Below are positions 33,611 to 41,486 of a stretch of 64,000 bases of DNA, piece by piece. A model generated the notes under the pieces. That model had not been told where the DNA came from, ran no database searches, and was given only the letters and a program-made list of their open reading frames with translations. Each line of letters opens with the position of its first letter. Position 1 is the stretch's first letter. This DNA comes from Streptomyces sp. S.PNR 29 (lineage in GTDB: Bacteria; Actinomycetota; Actinomycetes; Streptomycetales; Streptomycetaceae), in assembly GCF_030386795.1 (NCBI RefSeq), contig NZ_JANUQM010000001.1, positions 58,363-122,362 of the forward strand, given 5' to 3'. Position numbers and translations under genes: made by a program.

Positions 33611-34882
33611 ATGGCCGACGCGCATGGGGAAGCGAGACGGATCGGAGAACGGATCCGTCGGGCGCGGGTGTTACAGCGGCGTTCACAGCACGACGTGGCC
33701 GCAGCGCTCGGGTATCACCAGTCCAAGGTGAGCCGTCTGGAGAACGGTCGCGGCACGGAGGACATCCGCGTACTACGCGCCATCGCGCAGGAACTGAACA
33801 TCCCGCCTCATAAGTTGGGCCTCGCCCCATCTCAGGACGTCTCCGCCGCCGATCAAGAAGCTGACGACATGCACCGCCGCACCTTCCTCGCCGCGAGCAT
33901 CGCAGCGCTCGCGGCCCCGGCCGGCTCTTCGGCCTCGCACACCGCCCTCGTCCAGGCCCTCCTGCCCGGTCCCGGCCCCGCGGGTACCGGTGGCCCACAG
34001 GACACGGCCATCCTGTACGAACGCGTCGGATCAGCATTACGGCTTTTCCACACCTGCCACTACACGGAGTTGGAGCGCACCCTCCCGAGCCTGATCGCCG
34101 ACCTGCGACTGGCAGCCGGTGATGCGACGGACAGGGACACGGTGTCCCGGCTCCTGGCCACGGCGTACCAGACGACGACGAGCCTCCTGCTCAAGCAGCA
34201 CGACCAGGGCAACGCATGGCTCGCCGTCGGCCGGGCGATGGCCGAGGCCGAACGCTCGGGGGATCCGGTGGTCCTCGCCTCCAGTGTCCGTGTCCAGGCC
34301 CACGTTCTGGTCCGCGAGAAGCACGCCACAGAGGCCGTCAACCTGGTCCGGCACACCGCGGACCAGCTCACCGGCTCCTACGACCGGCGTTCACCGAAGT
34401 ACCTCGCCGCCGTGGGACTGCTGCTCCTGCGCGGTGTGACCGCGGCCAGCAGTCGCGGTGACCGCGCGGCCACGAAGGAATTCCTCAGTGAGGCGAAGGA
34501 AGTCTCGCGTTACGTCACTCTCGACCGGCCCGACGCCTGGGCCACCTTCAGCCCGACCAATGTCGCCCTGCACGAGCTGAGCGCTCTGGTGGCTTTCGGC
34601 GACGCCGGCCTCGCCCTTCAGGCGGCCCGGCCCCTCATGCGTCGGCACATCCCGGTCCCCGAGCGCCGCGCCGCACTATGGGTCGAGGCGGCCCGCGCCT
34701 ACAGCCAGCAGGGCCGCCTCGCCGACGGCTACCAGGCCCTGCGCATCGCCGAGACCTGTGCCGCCCAGGACATCCGCCGCCCCGATGTCCGCCACTTGGT
34801 CGCCGATATGGCCGCCCGCGACCGCCGACGTACCCTGCCGGAACTGCACCACTTCAGCCGCCAACTGGGAGTCCCCGCGTGA
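33611..34882 (+). CDS. XRE-family regulator with TPR-like C-terminal domain
   Basis: The product has 423 residues from the ATG with GGAAGGAG upstream. The XRE helix-turn-helix is at residues about 10-65 (RSQHDVAAALGYHQSKVSRL). A Tat-like stretch follows (MHRRTFLAASIAALAA), which is common in this family and probably not a signal. The rest is helical with TPR-like repeats. Such regulators bind small molecules or peptides through the TPR part. The stop overlaps the flavoprotein start (GTGA), so the two act together. Confidence 0.88.
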   Translation: MADAHGEARRIGERIRRARVLQRRSQHDVAAALGYHQSKVSRLENGRGTEDIRVLRAIAQELNIPPHKLGLAPSQDVSAADQEADDMHRRTFLAASIAALAAPAGSSASHTALVQALLPGPGPAGTGGPQDTAILYERVGSALRLFHTCHYTELERTLPSLIADLRLAAGDATDRDTVSRLLATAYQTTTSLLLKQHDQGNAWLAVGRAMAEAERSGDPVVLASSVRVQAHVLVREKHATEAVNLVRHTADQLTGSYDRRSPKYLAAVGLLLLRGVTAASSRGDRAATKEFLSEAKEVSRYVTLDRPDAWATFSPTNVALHELSALVAFGDAGLALQAARPLMRRHIPVPERRAALWVEAARAYSQQGRLADGYQALRIAETCAAQDIRRPDVRHLVADMAARDRRRTLPELHHFSRQLGVPA

Positions 34883-35433
34883 CCGAACCGACCGCCTCGG
34901 ACAAGAAGCCCTTCCTGTACGTCGTCGTGTGCGCTGCGGGCGTTGCCCGAGATGTCGGCAAGCTCATCACCGCCGCCCAGGAGGCCAACTGGGACGTCGG
35001 CGTCATCGCCACACCGCAGGGACTCGGCTTCATCGACACCAAGGCGATCGAGGCACAGACCGGCTACCCCATCCGTTCCGCCTGGCGTTCACCGGGAGAC
35101 CCGCGCCCCCTGCCCCCGGCGGACGCGATCGCCGTGGCTCCCGCCACCTTCAACACGATCAACAAGTGGGCCGCCGGGATCTCCGACACCCTCGCCCTGG
35201 GCATCCTGTGTGAGGCGTACGGCATGGACATCCCGACTGTGGTGCTGCCTTACCTGAACTCCGCCCAGGCCGCCCATCCCGCCTACCAGCAGAGCTTGGA
35301 CCGGCTGCGGGGCATGGGTGTTCTGATCGGCTCATGCGAACCGCACCGGCCGAGGGCTGGCGGCGCGACGGAACGCTTCCGCTGGGACGAAGCGCTGGAG
35401 TTGCTGGAGCCTCTGGTCAGCACGGCGCGGTGA
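34879..35433 (+). CDS. Flavoprotein of the HFCD family (EpiD / PPC-decarboxylase type)
   Basis: The product has 184 residues. It has the homo-oligomeric flavin-containing Cys decarboxylase pattern: FLYVVVCAAGVARDV near the N-terminus, WDVGVIATPQGLGFID, then ADAIAVAPATFNTINKWAAG, which matches the PxxANT-like FMN-binding motif, and VVLPYLNSAQAAHP. In this family FMN oxidises a C-terminal or coenzyme cysteine. The partner here is unknown; the gene is coupled to the XRE-TPR regulator. A terminator follows. Confidence 0.85.
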   Translation: MTEPTASDKKPFLYVVVCAAGVARDVGKLITAAQEANWDVGVIATPQGLGFIDTKAIEAQTGYPIRSAWRSPGDPRPLPPADAIAVAPATFNTINKWAAGISDTLALGILCEAYGMDIPTVVLPYLNSAQAAHPAYQQSLDRLRGMGVLIGSCEPHRPRAGGATERFRWDEALELLEPLVSTAR

Positions 35434-35489
35434 CGCCCTCCGTCACTCGAAAGCTGGAAGCGGACGAGAGAGAGGTGTCTTTCCACCCA

Positions 35490-35519
35490 CTGGCGGCCTC
35501 GCGGGCGCGAGGCCGCCAG
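35490..35519. terminator. Bidirectional hairpin terminator
   Basis: CTGGCGGCCTCGC and GCGAGGCCGCCAG form a perfect 13-bp stem with loop GGGC. It lies between the convergent flavoprotein and relaxase genes. Confidence 0.85.
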
Positions 35520-35527
35520 TGCCGGAA

Positions 35528-37237
35528 TTACCGGTGTCGCGCGGGGGCCGCAGGCCCAGGCTGTGACGGGCTCGGCGGCGTCTGGCCAGGCTGTGCCGGT
35601 CGTGGTGTCACATACGTGTCGGCTTGCGCGGTTCGTGCTCGGGCGCTGGGGGCCTGTCGGGCGGCGAGGCGTTGGATGCGCCAGGTGAGGGTGCTGGCGG
35701 TGGAGCGGGCGTCGTCCAGGGTGCGCTGGCGGGCGGCGTGCTGGAGGAGCTGGTCAGGGTCGTGGCCGGCGGTCTCGGCTTCGGTTAGGGCGGCGGCCAG
35801 TGCAGGCCAGGCGGGGTCATCGAGGGTCTGCTGGGCGTGATGGGGCAGCATCACGAGGACGCGCTGGGCGTGCCGTTCGATGGTGCGGGCCGGTGGTTGG
35901 CGCTGAGCCAGAGCGGCCAGCGGCTCGGCAGCAGCCTGTCGGTAGGCGGCATGCAGGTGGACCAGGGCTTGGTGCGCGGCGGCGACCTGCTGGTCGTGCT
36001 GGCGGACCTGGTGCCAGCGGGCTGTGGCGATGACGACGAGGACGGCGATGTCGAGGAACATCGCCAGGCCGGAGCCGTCGCCGGTGACTGGCGTGGTGCG
36101 CAGGGCGCGGACAGCGCCCCGGAGAGCGCGTGCCTGGTCCTGCTGGGCGCGGATGCGGGAGCGGGTGGCGCGTTCGAACGCGGTGGCGGCCTGCTGCAGT
36201 TGTGGCCGCAGGTGGCTGGGGGCGAGCAGCGGGAGGATGTCGATGGCTTCGCCGAGGGCCGCGATGTGGGCCTGGGCGGTTGCGTCGTAGCCGTGGTCGA
36301 GGTGGTGGGGGATGCGTTCGGCTGCGGCGGTGGCCTGGTGCCAGGGGTTGGGCTTGCGTCGGCAGCCCGGCTCGGTGACGGGCGCGACGTCGATGGCAGT
36401 GAGGCGTTCGCGGATCTTGGGGTAGGACAGGTCGGGGGCGAGTTTGGCGCCGGAGAACCAGACGGGTTCACCAGTGGCGTTGGTATCGCCCTCCACGGCG
36501 ACCTTGTACCCGCGCACGTCACCGGAGGGAAAGTGCTGCACGTCCACAAGGACGCCCTCGACGCCGTCGAGCAGAAGGAGGAACTCCTCCGGGCTGGTGG
36601 CGATGGACACTAGCTGGCGGACGGTGGTGCGCAGGCGTTCGCGGGAGGTCTGGGTCTTGCCGACGCGGCGGGCCTTCTCCGTCTCGGCGCGGGTGGGGCG
36701 CTTGGCGGCGGTGCGGTCGCCGCGCACGACCTGCTTGAGGCCGTATTCCTTCTCGATGGCGGCGAGTTCCTTGTCGGCGGTCAGGTAGTCGTTCCAGTGG
36801 CGGGCGGTGCGCAGGTCGCCACGGACCTTGGTGGCGGCGATGTGGATGTGGTCGTCGGCGTGGCGGACGGCGACCCACCGGCACCCGTCCGGATCGCCTT
36901 CGGGTGCGATGCCGGTGGCCGCCACAACGCGGCGCGCGATGTCGGCCCATTCGGCGTCGGTGAGGTGCCGGTCGCCGGGGGCGGCACGTACGGAGCAGTG
37001 CCACACGTGCCGCTCGGGCGCCCGGCCCAGTCGGCGGGCTTGCTTAACCCGCAGGTCGAGGTCGGCCACGAGCCGCTTCTTTGTGGCGTCGAAGCCGTCG
37101 GCGCGGCCGGGATCGGGAGCGAAGCCGTCCCAGGAGGCGACCAGGTGCGGGTCGGTGTGGTCCTTGGCCTTCTTCGTGTCGAACAGATACCGGATCAGGC
37201 CGGCGGTGCTCTTGCCGCTGCCGATCTTGGCGATCAC
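35528..37237 (-). CDS. mobA: Relaxase / mobilization nuclease (MobA/VirD2-like)
   Basis: The product has 569 residues. The N-terminal relaxase domain begins MIAKIGSGKSTAGLIRYLFD. The metal-binding three-His motif is HADDHIHIAATKV, with RHVWHCSV upstream. The rest is long, helical and Gln/Ala-rich, with a Pro/Arg tail. It would nick oriT and pilot the strand during conjugal transfer. It is translationally coupled to MobC (ATGA). Confidence 0.92.
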   Translation of the reverse strand: MIAKIGSGKSTAGLIRYLFDTKKAKDHTDPHLVASWDGFAPDPGRADGFDATKKRLVADLDLRVKQARRLGRAPERHVWHCSVRAAPGDRHLTDAEWADIARRVVAATGIAPEGDPDGCRWVAVRHADDHIHIAATKVRGDLRTARHWNDYLTADKELAAIEKEYGLKQVVRGDRTAAKRPTRAETEKARRVGKTQTSRERLRTTVRQLVSIATSPEEFLLLLDGVEGVLVDVQHFPSGDVRGYKVAVEGDTNATGEPVWFSGAKLAPDLSYPKIRERLTAIDVAPVTEPGCRRKPNPWHQATAAAERIPHHLDHGYDATAQAHIAALGEAIDILPLLAPSHLRPQLQQAATAFERATRSRIRAQQDQARALRGAVRALRTTPVTGDGSGLAMFLDIAVLVVIATARWHQVRQHDQQVAAAHQALVHLHAAYRQAAAEPLAALAQRQPPARTIERHAQRVLVMLPHHAQQTLDDPAWPALAAALTEAETAGHDPDQLLQHAARQRTLDDARSTASTLTWRIQRLAARQAPSARARTAQADTYVTPRPAQPGQTPPSPSQPGPAAPARHR

Positions 37238-37884
37238 CAGGCCGCCTTCACGGAGACGGCGTGGTTCATGGTCTGCGCGATGTCGCTGATGGCGGCGCGG
37301 ACGGCGACCAGGGTGCGTTCGGTCTGGGCGAGGACGGTGGCGTCCACAGGGTGTGGATCGCCTCCGGCGTTGAGGCGGCGCGCGATCTGGTTGACGTTGT
37401 TGCCGATGCGCGCGACTTCGGCCCGTAGGGCGTCGAGCTTGTCGAGGCAGTCATCGAGCTGGGTGCGCTGCCCGGCCAGGCCCACGGCGAGATCACCGTC
37501 GAGGTAGGCCATGATCACGGCGCCGACGAGGTGGGCGCCGGCGATGCCCATCTTGCGGGCACGGGTAAGGATCCGGGCCTTCTCATCGCTGCTGTAGCGG
37601 ACATCGACACGTTGCTTGCGCTGGACGCTCTCGCGGGTACGGCGGCGAGCGATGCGACGCAGGGTGACTTCGTCGGCGGGGGCGGCGGGCGACTGTTCGG
37701 CTGCGTCGCCGGGCGTTACCTCCTCGGGCACCCCCTGGTGCCCGAGGTCCTCCGCCACCCCCGGGGCGGAGGTGCCCGCGTTGGACCGGCCCTTGGACGG
37801 TCCAACGCCATACCTTGCTGCGCTGGTGGCGATGGTCATCATCTGCGTCCGGTCGGTGGCGAGTTCGGGGTGCTGGTCGTGCAT
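37234..37884 (-). CDS. mobC: MobC-like mobilization accessory protein
   Basis: The product has 216 residues. After a disordered N-terminus it has QRKQRVDVRYSSDEKARILT, a ribbon-helix-helix-like start. The MobC core IGNNVNQIARRLNAGG follows; the G-x-N-x-N-Q-I-A-R motif is diagnostic. It helps the relaxase open oriT. It overlaps the relaxase gene by 4 bp and precedes it. An oriT should lie upstream (37,885-38,003), where I could not pick out the nick region. Confidence 0.9.
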   Translation of the reverse strand: MHDQHPELATDRTQMMTIATSAARYGVGPSKGRSNAGTSAPGVAEDLGHQGVPEEVTPGDAAEQSPAAPADEVTLRRIARRRTRESVQRKQRVDVRYSSDEKARILTRARKMGIAGAHLVGAVIMAYLDGDLAVGLAGQRTQLDDCLDKLDALRAEVARIGNNVNQIARRLNAGGDPHPVDATVLAQTERTLVAVRAAISDIAQTMNHAVSVKAAW

Positions 37885-38003
37885 TGAGGGGTTCTCCGTG
37901 CGGTGTTGGGGGGCGAGGCCGTGTCGCCTAGTGGGCCGCTCGTCCCCGCTCCGGACTGTGCGGGAACGAGCGGAGTGGGGCGATCGGGGTAGGGCGGCGG
38001 CCC

Positions 38004-38888
38004 TCAGCGCGCGCCGACGGGGGCCGTGTCGGGCTCGACCTGCCGCTGGCGGGCAGCCCGGTCGAGTTCGGCCTGTACTCGGTCCTTGAGCTGGGTGAGA
38101 CGGTCCTTGCCGATGCGGTACTCAGCGGCTCGGATGGCCGCCTCGATGTTGCGGCGTGAGGCACGGTCCCCGCGTCCCAGCGGTGCGGTGCGGGCGATGG
38201 CGAGGAGTTCGTCGAAGGTGACATCCCGTTCGTGGCCCTCGTCTTTGGAGAGCGGCTTCGCTGCCTGCGGCACGTTGGCGGCTGCCTCCGCCACGTCTGG
38301 GCGCTCGGCCACGTCGGGCGAGCTCTGTGCCTCCTTCGGCAGGAAGTCATCTTCTTGCGAACGGGCAGGCCGCATGGCGCTGTGCGTGCCGTTGTGGCTG
38401 TGGCCAGAGGTGTTGTGGCCCGGTGCGGCGGCGGCCTCTTGGCGCAGACTCGTGGGGTGGCGGCGGATGACGAGGTCGAGGTGGACCGCGCCGGCCAGGG
38501 CGAGCGGAGCTATCGCGGACAGGGCGCCGACGGTCACATCGTCCAGATGGAGCCCGGCGGTGTGTGCCTGCTGGTTGAGGCGGACGGCGTGCAGAGCGTT
38601 CGCCCAGATGCTGGTGACGGTGGCGAGGCCGACCAGTGCCCAGACGTACAGGCGAGAACGCCAGGGCGCGGTACGGAGGATGAGCAGGGCGGCGACGCCG
38701 ATGGCGATGAACCCGTCGATCACGAGGGGGAAGGCGTAGGTGAGGACTCTGCGGATGTGGATGGCGACGGCCATCTGCCGCAGGGCGTCGTAGGAGAGGG
38801 CGAAGCCGATCGTGCCGACCAGGGCAACCCCGAGGCGGATCGCTACGGTCACTGGCGGCACGGGGGCTTGGGCGGTGCGTGAGGGCAA
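38004..38888 (-). CDS. DUF2637 membrane protein (plasmid spread-type)
   Basis: The product has 294 residues from a TTG at 38888 with GGAG 8 bp upstream; a longer form from the ATG at 38975 is possible but begins in Arg-rich sequence. Four membrane segments lie in the first 130 residues (GVALVGTIGFALSYDALRQM, VIDGFIAIGVAALLIL, YVWALVGLATVTSIWANAL, ALSAIAPLALAGAVHL). The C-terminal half is polar and basic. DUF2637 proteins are typical of Streptomyces plasmids and integrative elements and resemble Spd spread proteins. Confidence 0.85.
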   Translation of the reverse strand: MPSRTAQAPVPPVTVAIRLGVALVGTIGFALSYDALRQMAVAIHIRRVLTYAFPLVIDGFIAIGVAALLILRTAPWRSRLYVWALVGLATVTSIWANALHAVRLNQQAHTAGLHLDDVTVGALSAIAPLALAGAVHLDLVIRRHPTSLRQEAAAAPGHNTSGHSHNGTHSAMRPARSQEDDFLPKEAQSSPDVAERPDVAEAAANVPQAAKPLSKDEGHERDVTFDELLAIARTAPLGRGDRASRRNIEAAIRAAEYRIGKDRLTQLKDRVQAELDRAARQRQVEPDTAPVGAR

Positions 38889-38912
38889 GCGCGGTACTCC
38901 AGGGGGAGACGG

Positions 38913-38924
38913 GTGCCTAGGCAC
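38913..38924. promoter_or_regulatory. Perfect 12-bp palindrome upstream of the DUF2637 gene
   Basis: GTGCCTAGGCAC lies about 25 bp before the TTG start, where an operator would sit. Confidence 0.45.
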
Positions 38925-38961
38925 GGTGCGGGGTTGCCAGTGGGAAGGGCGGCGGACTCGT

Positions 38962-39107
38962 CGCACCCGTCGCATGCCTGGTCAGGGCAGGTACGGGAGC
39001 CTGGCGTGATACGGGAGGACCCGTCACAGTTGCCGGACCCGTCACGGGGATGACCTGCGGTGCGACGTGTGCGACGGGTGTTTACGGGTGTACGGCCGAC
39101 CCGTGAC
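38962..39107. other. Iteron-like cluster, possible replication origin
   Basis: GACCCGTCAC occurs at 39,018 and 39,036, with GACCCGTGAC at 39,098. Variants GCACCCGTCGC (near 38,963) and the inverse GCGACGGGTG (39,071) are also present. The array lies between the DUF2637 gene and the end of the DUF3631 ATPase gene and overlaps the latter's last codons. Clusters like this bind Rep or partition proteins. Confidence 0.5.
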
Positions 39108-40335
39108 GCGTGGTCTCACCGCTGCCGTCGGGTGGCTGCTCCTCGGGGCAGTAGCGGGCCCAGGCGTCGGTGAACTGCGTGCGCGTGAATCCCCGGGCCT
39201 GCCGTCCGCCCTCGAAGCGGAGGACGGCCGCCTGGATACCGAAGTCCTTCAGCAGGATCCCCAGGTAGCGTGGGGTCAGACCGGTGTTGCGGTACTCCGC
39301 CCATGGAGCCTCCTGGTCCTTGAGCAGTTCCTCCAGCAGGTCCCGCGTACGCACGGTGTCGGGATCGCCATAGCACGTGAAGACGCGGCGGATGTCCTTC
39401 AGCAGGCGCGTCTTGACGTTGGACTCCTCGTCCTGGCCAACCTCGGCCGCGCACATCGCCGCACACGCTGCCCGTGCTCTCTCCGGCCAGGTGCCGCCCG
39501 CCAGTTCGGCGACGACCACCAGCGGCTCCCAGGTGTCCGCCGCCCGGTCCTGTACCGGCATGGGCGGCACCAGGTCGGCTGCGGTGTCCATCAGCGGGCG
39601 CAACCAGGCGGTCAGCCGGTCACGCAGGGCGTGCAGGGCGGGGATGTCGCGGCGGGAGCGGAACTGCTCCACTCGCTCACCTGGCTTGCGCCGCTGCATG
39701 CGGATCACCACGGCCCGGTCCATGACCGTGTCTGGTAGGTCCCCGATGCCGGCGAGAGCGGCCATGGCGAAGGTGGGGAACGCCTGCGGCTTGTGCTCGG
39801 GCCCCGAGATGCGCAGGGCGGGCCGGTTGCGCTGGTGGCCGGCGTTGAGCAGGCCGCGCAGCTCCTCGTTCTTCTCGGCGGCCTTGATGCTGCCGAAGAT
39901 GGTGTCGGCCTCGTCCACCAGCAGGGTGGGCGGGTCGTCACCGATGGCGCGGAAGACGACCGCCGGACTGGTGTTGACCGTGATCAGCGGCTCGCGCACC
40001 GTCTCCGTGATCACATCCAGCAGGCGGGACTTGCCGCACCGCTTCGCCGGCCCGACCACTGCCAGACGAGGCGCGTGCTGCAGCGCAGGCTGGATGTGCG
40101 TGGCCGCCACCCACAGCGTGACGGCGGTCAGCGCGTCGCTGCTGGGCAGGATCACGTACCGCGCGATCGCTTGCCGTAGCTCGTCCAGCAACTGTGCGCC
40201 CTCGCCGACCTGCGGGGGCTCGTCGTCCTCGGCGGGGGAGGCACCCAAGGCGGGGTCCTGGCCGGGGACGGCGACGGGCGGCCAGGTGGGTATCGAGGAT
40301 GCGGCGGAGCAGGCGGGAGACGTAGTTTCGTCCAT
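39082..40335 (-). CDS. DUF3631 P-loop ATPase (replication-associated)
   Basis: The product has 417 residues from the ATG at 40335 (GGAAGGA upstream). Walker A is VVGPAKRCGKSRLLD and Walker B is TLLVDEADTIF. PTFAMAALAGIGDLPDTVMD and DRAVVIRMQRRKPGERV follow, with the arginine expected of a AAA+-like helicase. DUF3631 proteins are common in actinomycete integrative elements and may unwind the origin or load the replisome. It follows the excisionase gene, and the iteron cluster lies at its 3' end. Confidence 0.85.
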   Translation of the reverse strand: MDETTSPACSAASSIPTWPPVAVPGQDPALGASPAEDDEPPQVGEGAQLLDELRQAIARYVILPSSDALTAVTLWVAATHIQPALQHAPRLAVVGPAKRCGKSRLLDVITETVREPLITVNTSPAVVFRAIGDDPPTLLVDEADTIFGSIKAAEKNEELRGLLNAGHQRNRPALRISGPEHKPQAFPTFAMAALAGIGDLPDTVMDRAVVIRMQRRKPGERVEQFRSRRDIPALHALRDRLTAWLRPLMDTAADLVPPMPVQDRAADTWEPLVVVAELAGGTWPERARAACAAMCAAEVGQDEESNVKTRLLKDIRRVFTCYGDPDTVRTRDLLEELLKDQEAPWAEYRNTGLTPRYLGILLKDFGIQAAVLRFEGGRQARGFTRTQFTDAWARYCPEEQPPDGSGETTRHGSAVHP

Positions 40336-40472
40336 AGGCGTTCCTTCCGGGTGGGCCGGACGGGCAGGGTCCGGCCCACCGATTCGATCGTTCAAGGGCG
40401 ATGGCGGCAGGGACTCTGCGGCTCTCGGCGATGGCTCGCCGAGAGCCGTTGCGCTCTCCTGGCGGGGCGGCT

Positions 40473-40715
40473 TCAGGCCGTCAGGTCGTACGCGGACTGG
40501 GCGTTCACCCAGGCGTCCACCTCGGTCCAGCGGTAGCGCAGGTGGCGGCCGACCTTGTGCACGTTGGGGCCGATGCCCCGGTACTTCCACTGGTAGAGGG
40601 TCTTCACCGGCACCCCGAGATAGGCGGCGACTTCGACCGGGGTGGCCAGCGGGCCGCGCCGGGCGGTGTCGGCGGACGACGGGGCGTTGGCACTGCGGGG
40701 AGAGGTATTCGGCAC
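40473..40715 (-). CDS. xis: Excisionase / MerR-like helix-turn-helix protein
   Basis: The product has 80 residues. The winged helix ATPVEVAAYLGVPVKTLYQW is followed by VGRHLRYRWTEVDAWV, the standard excisionase pattern. It would bind the attachment region and direct integrase towards excision. It lies upstream of the ATPase gene and divergent from the XRE regulator and integrase. Confidence 0.88.
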   Translation of the reverse strand: MPNTSPRSANAPSSADTARRGPLATPVEVAAYLGVPVKTLYQWKYRGIGPNVHKVGRHLRYRWTEVDAWVNAQSAYDLTA

Positions 40716-41189
40716 AGGTCTCCTTTTCGGTCTTGGACAGCGTGCCTGGACAACACAGCCACACCGCTAGCGGAGAAGTCCAGCGTTGGTTCTAAAACTC
40801 TCCACTAATTCCCTCGGTGCGGCGAAGGGGGAATAACCGTAGAGGCGAATCGGCCGCTGGCCAAAAAGTTGGCGGCTACCACTCGCTATCCAGCCGCGGA
40901 GGGGCTCTGTCGAAGGCGGTGGCATCCGTAGCCGCAGGTCGGCGCGTATCTGCACGGCTGCGTAGGTGGAGTGCAGACGGCAAAACCATATCGCCAGTCA
41001 CTGCTACAAATCGCCCAAAACGTCCGCGCGAAGGCAGGCTAGCACGGCCCCCTCTGTAAAAGGGCGTTTGTGTGGTGCAAATAGACGAGATAAACGCCAC
41101 GTCGTCCATCCGGTGCCCGCAACGAGTTCTGTAGAGTTTAAGAACCAACTCTTGCCATAAAGGCTGGCTGTAAGTTACAGCTAACTGTC
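40716..41189. promoter_or_regulatory. Divergent control region between xis and the XRE regulator
   Basis: This 474-bp region is more AT-rich than its surroundings and has no credible gene. It holds a shared motif facing each gene: AGTTTTAGAACCAAC (minus strand, 40,785-40,799) and AGTTTAAGAACCAAC (plus strand, 41,135-41,149). They lie about 70 bp before xis and 40 bp before the XRE gene. Confidence 0.6.
41168..41180. promoter_or_regulatory. Inverted repeat just before the XRE start
   Basis: CTGTAA-G-TTACAG is perfect and ends 9 bp before the ATG. No ribosome-binding site is visible, so the transcript may be leaderless and the repeat an autoregulatory operator. Confidence 0.5.
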
Positions 41190-41486
41190 ATGGCTACCCG
41201 ACCTGTCGAAATTGGCCCCGCCGGCCTCCACGCCGCCCGCGCCATAGAGCGAATACGCCTCGCGCGTGGCCTGACCCAGCATCAGCTGGCTGTTCGATGC
41301 ACCACGCTGGGACGCCCGATGTCCAACACCGCCCTCAGCTGCACCGAGCGTGCCCACCGCCGCTGCGACGTCGACGACCTCATCGCGATCGCTGCCGCCC
41401 TCGGCGTGTCGCCTGCAGCCCTGCTGCCTCTGGAGACCTCCCCAATCCAGACCTGGGAGCGCATTCAGGGGGTCCTTCTTGGCTGA
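41190..41486 (+). CDS. XRE-family regulator of the element
   Basis: The product has 98 residues. The helix-turn-helix reads GLTQHQLAVRCTTLGRPMSN. A second conserved block, VDDLIAIAAALGVSPAALLP, completes the small Cro/C1-type fold. It overlaps the integrase start and is divergent from xis, the position of the KorSA-like repressor that keeps actinomycete elements silent. Confidence 0.88.
   Translation: MATRPVEIGPAGLHAARAIERIRLARGLTQHQLAVRCTTLGRPMSNTALSCTERAHRRCDVDDLIAIAAALGVSPAALLPLETSPIQTWERIQGVLLG

Noticed and set aside
40876..41148. Small frames in the 474-bp region between xis and the XRE gene
   Set aside because: No ribosome-binding sites or family resemblance, and the region carries paired regulatory motifs.
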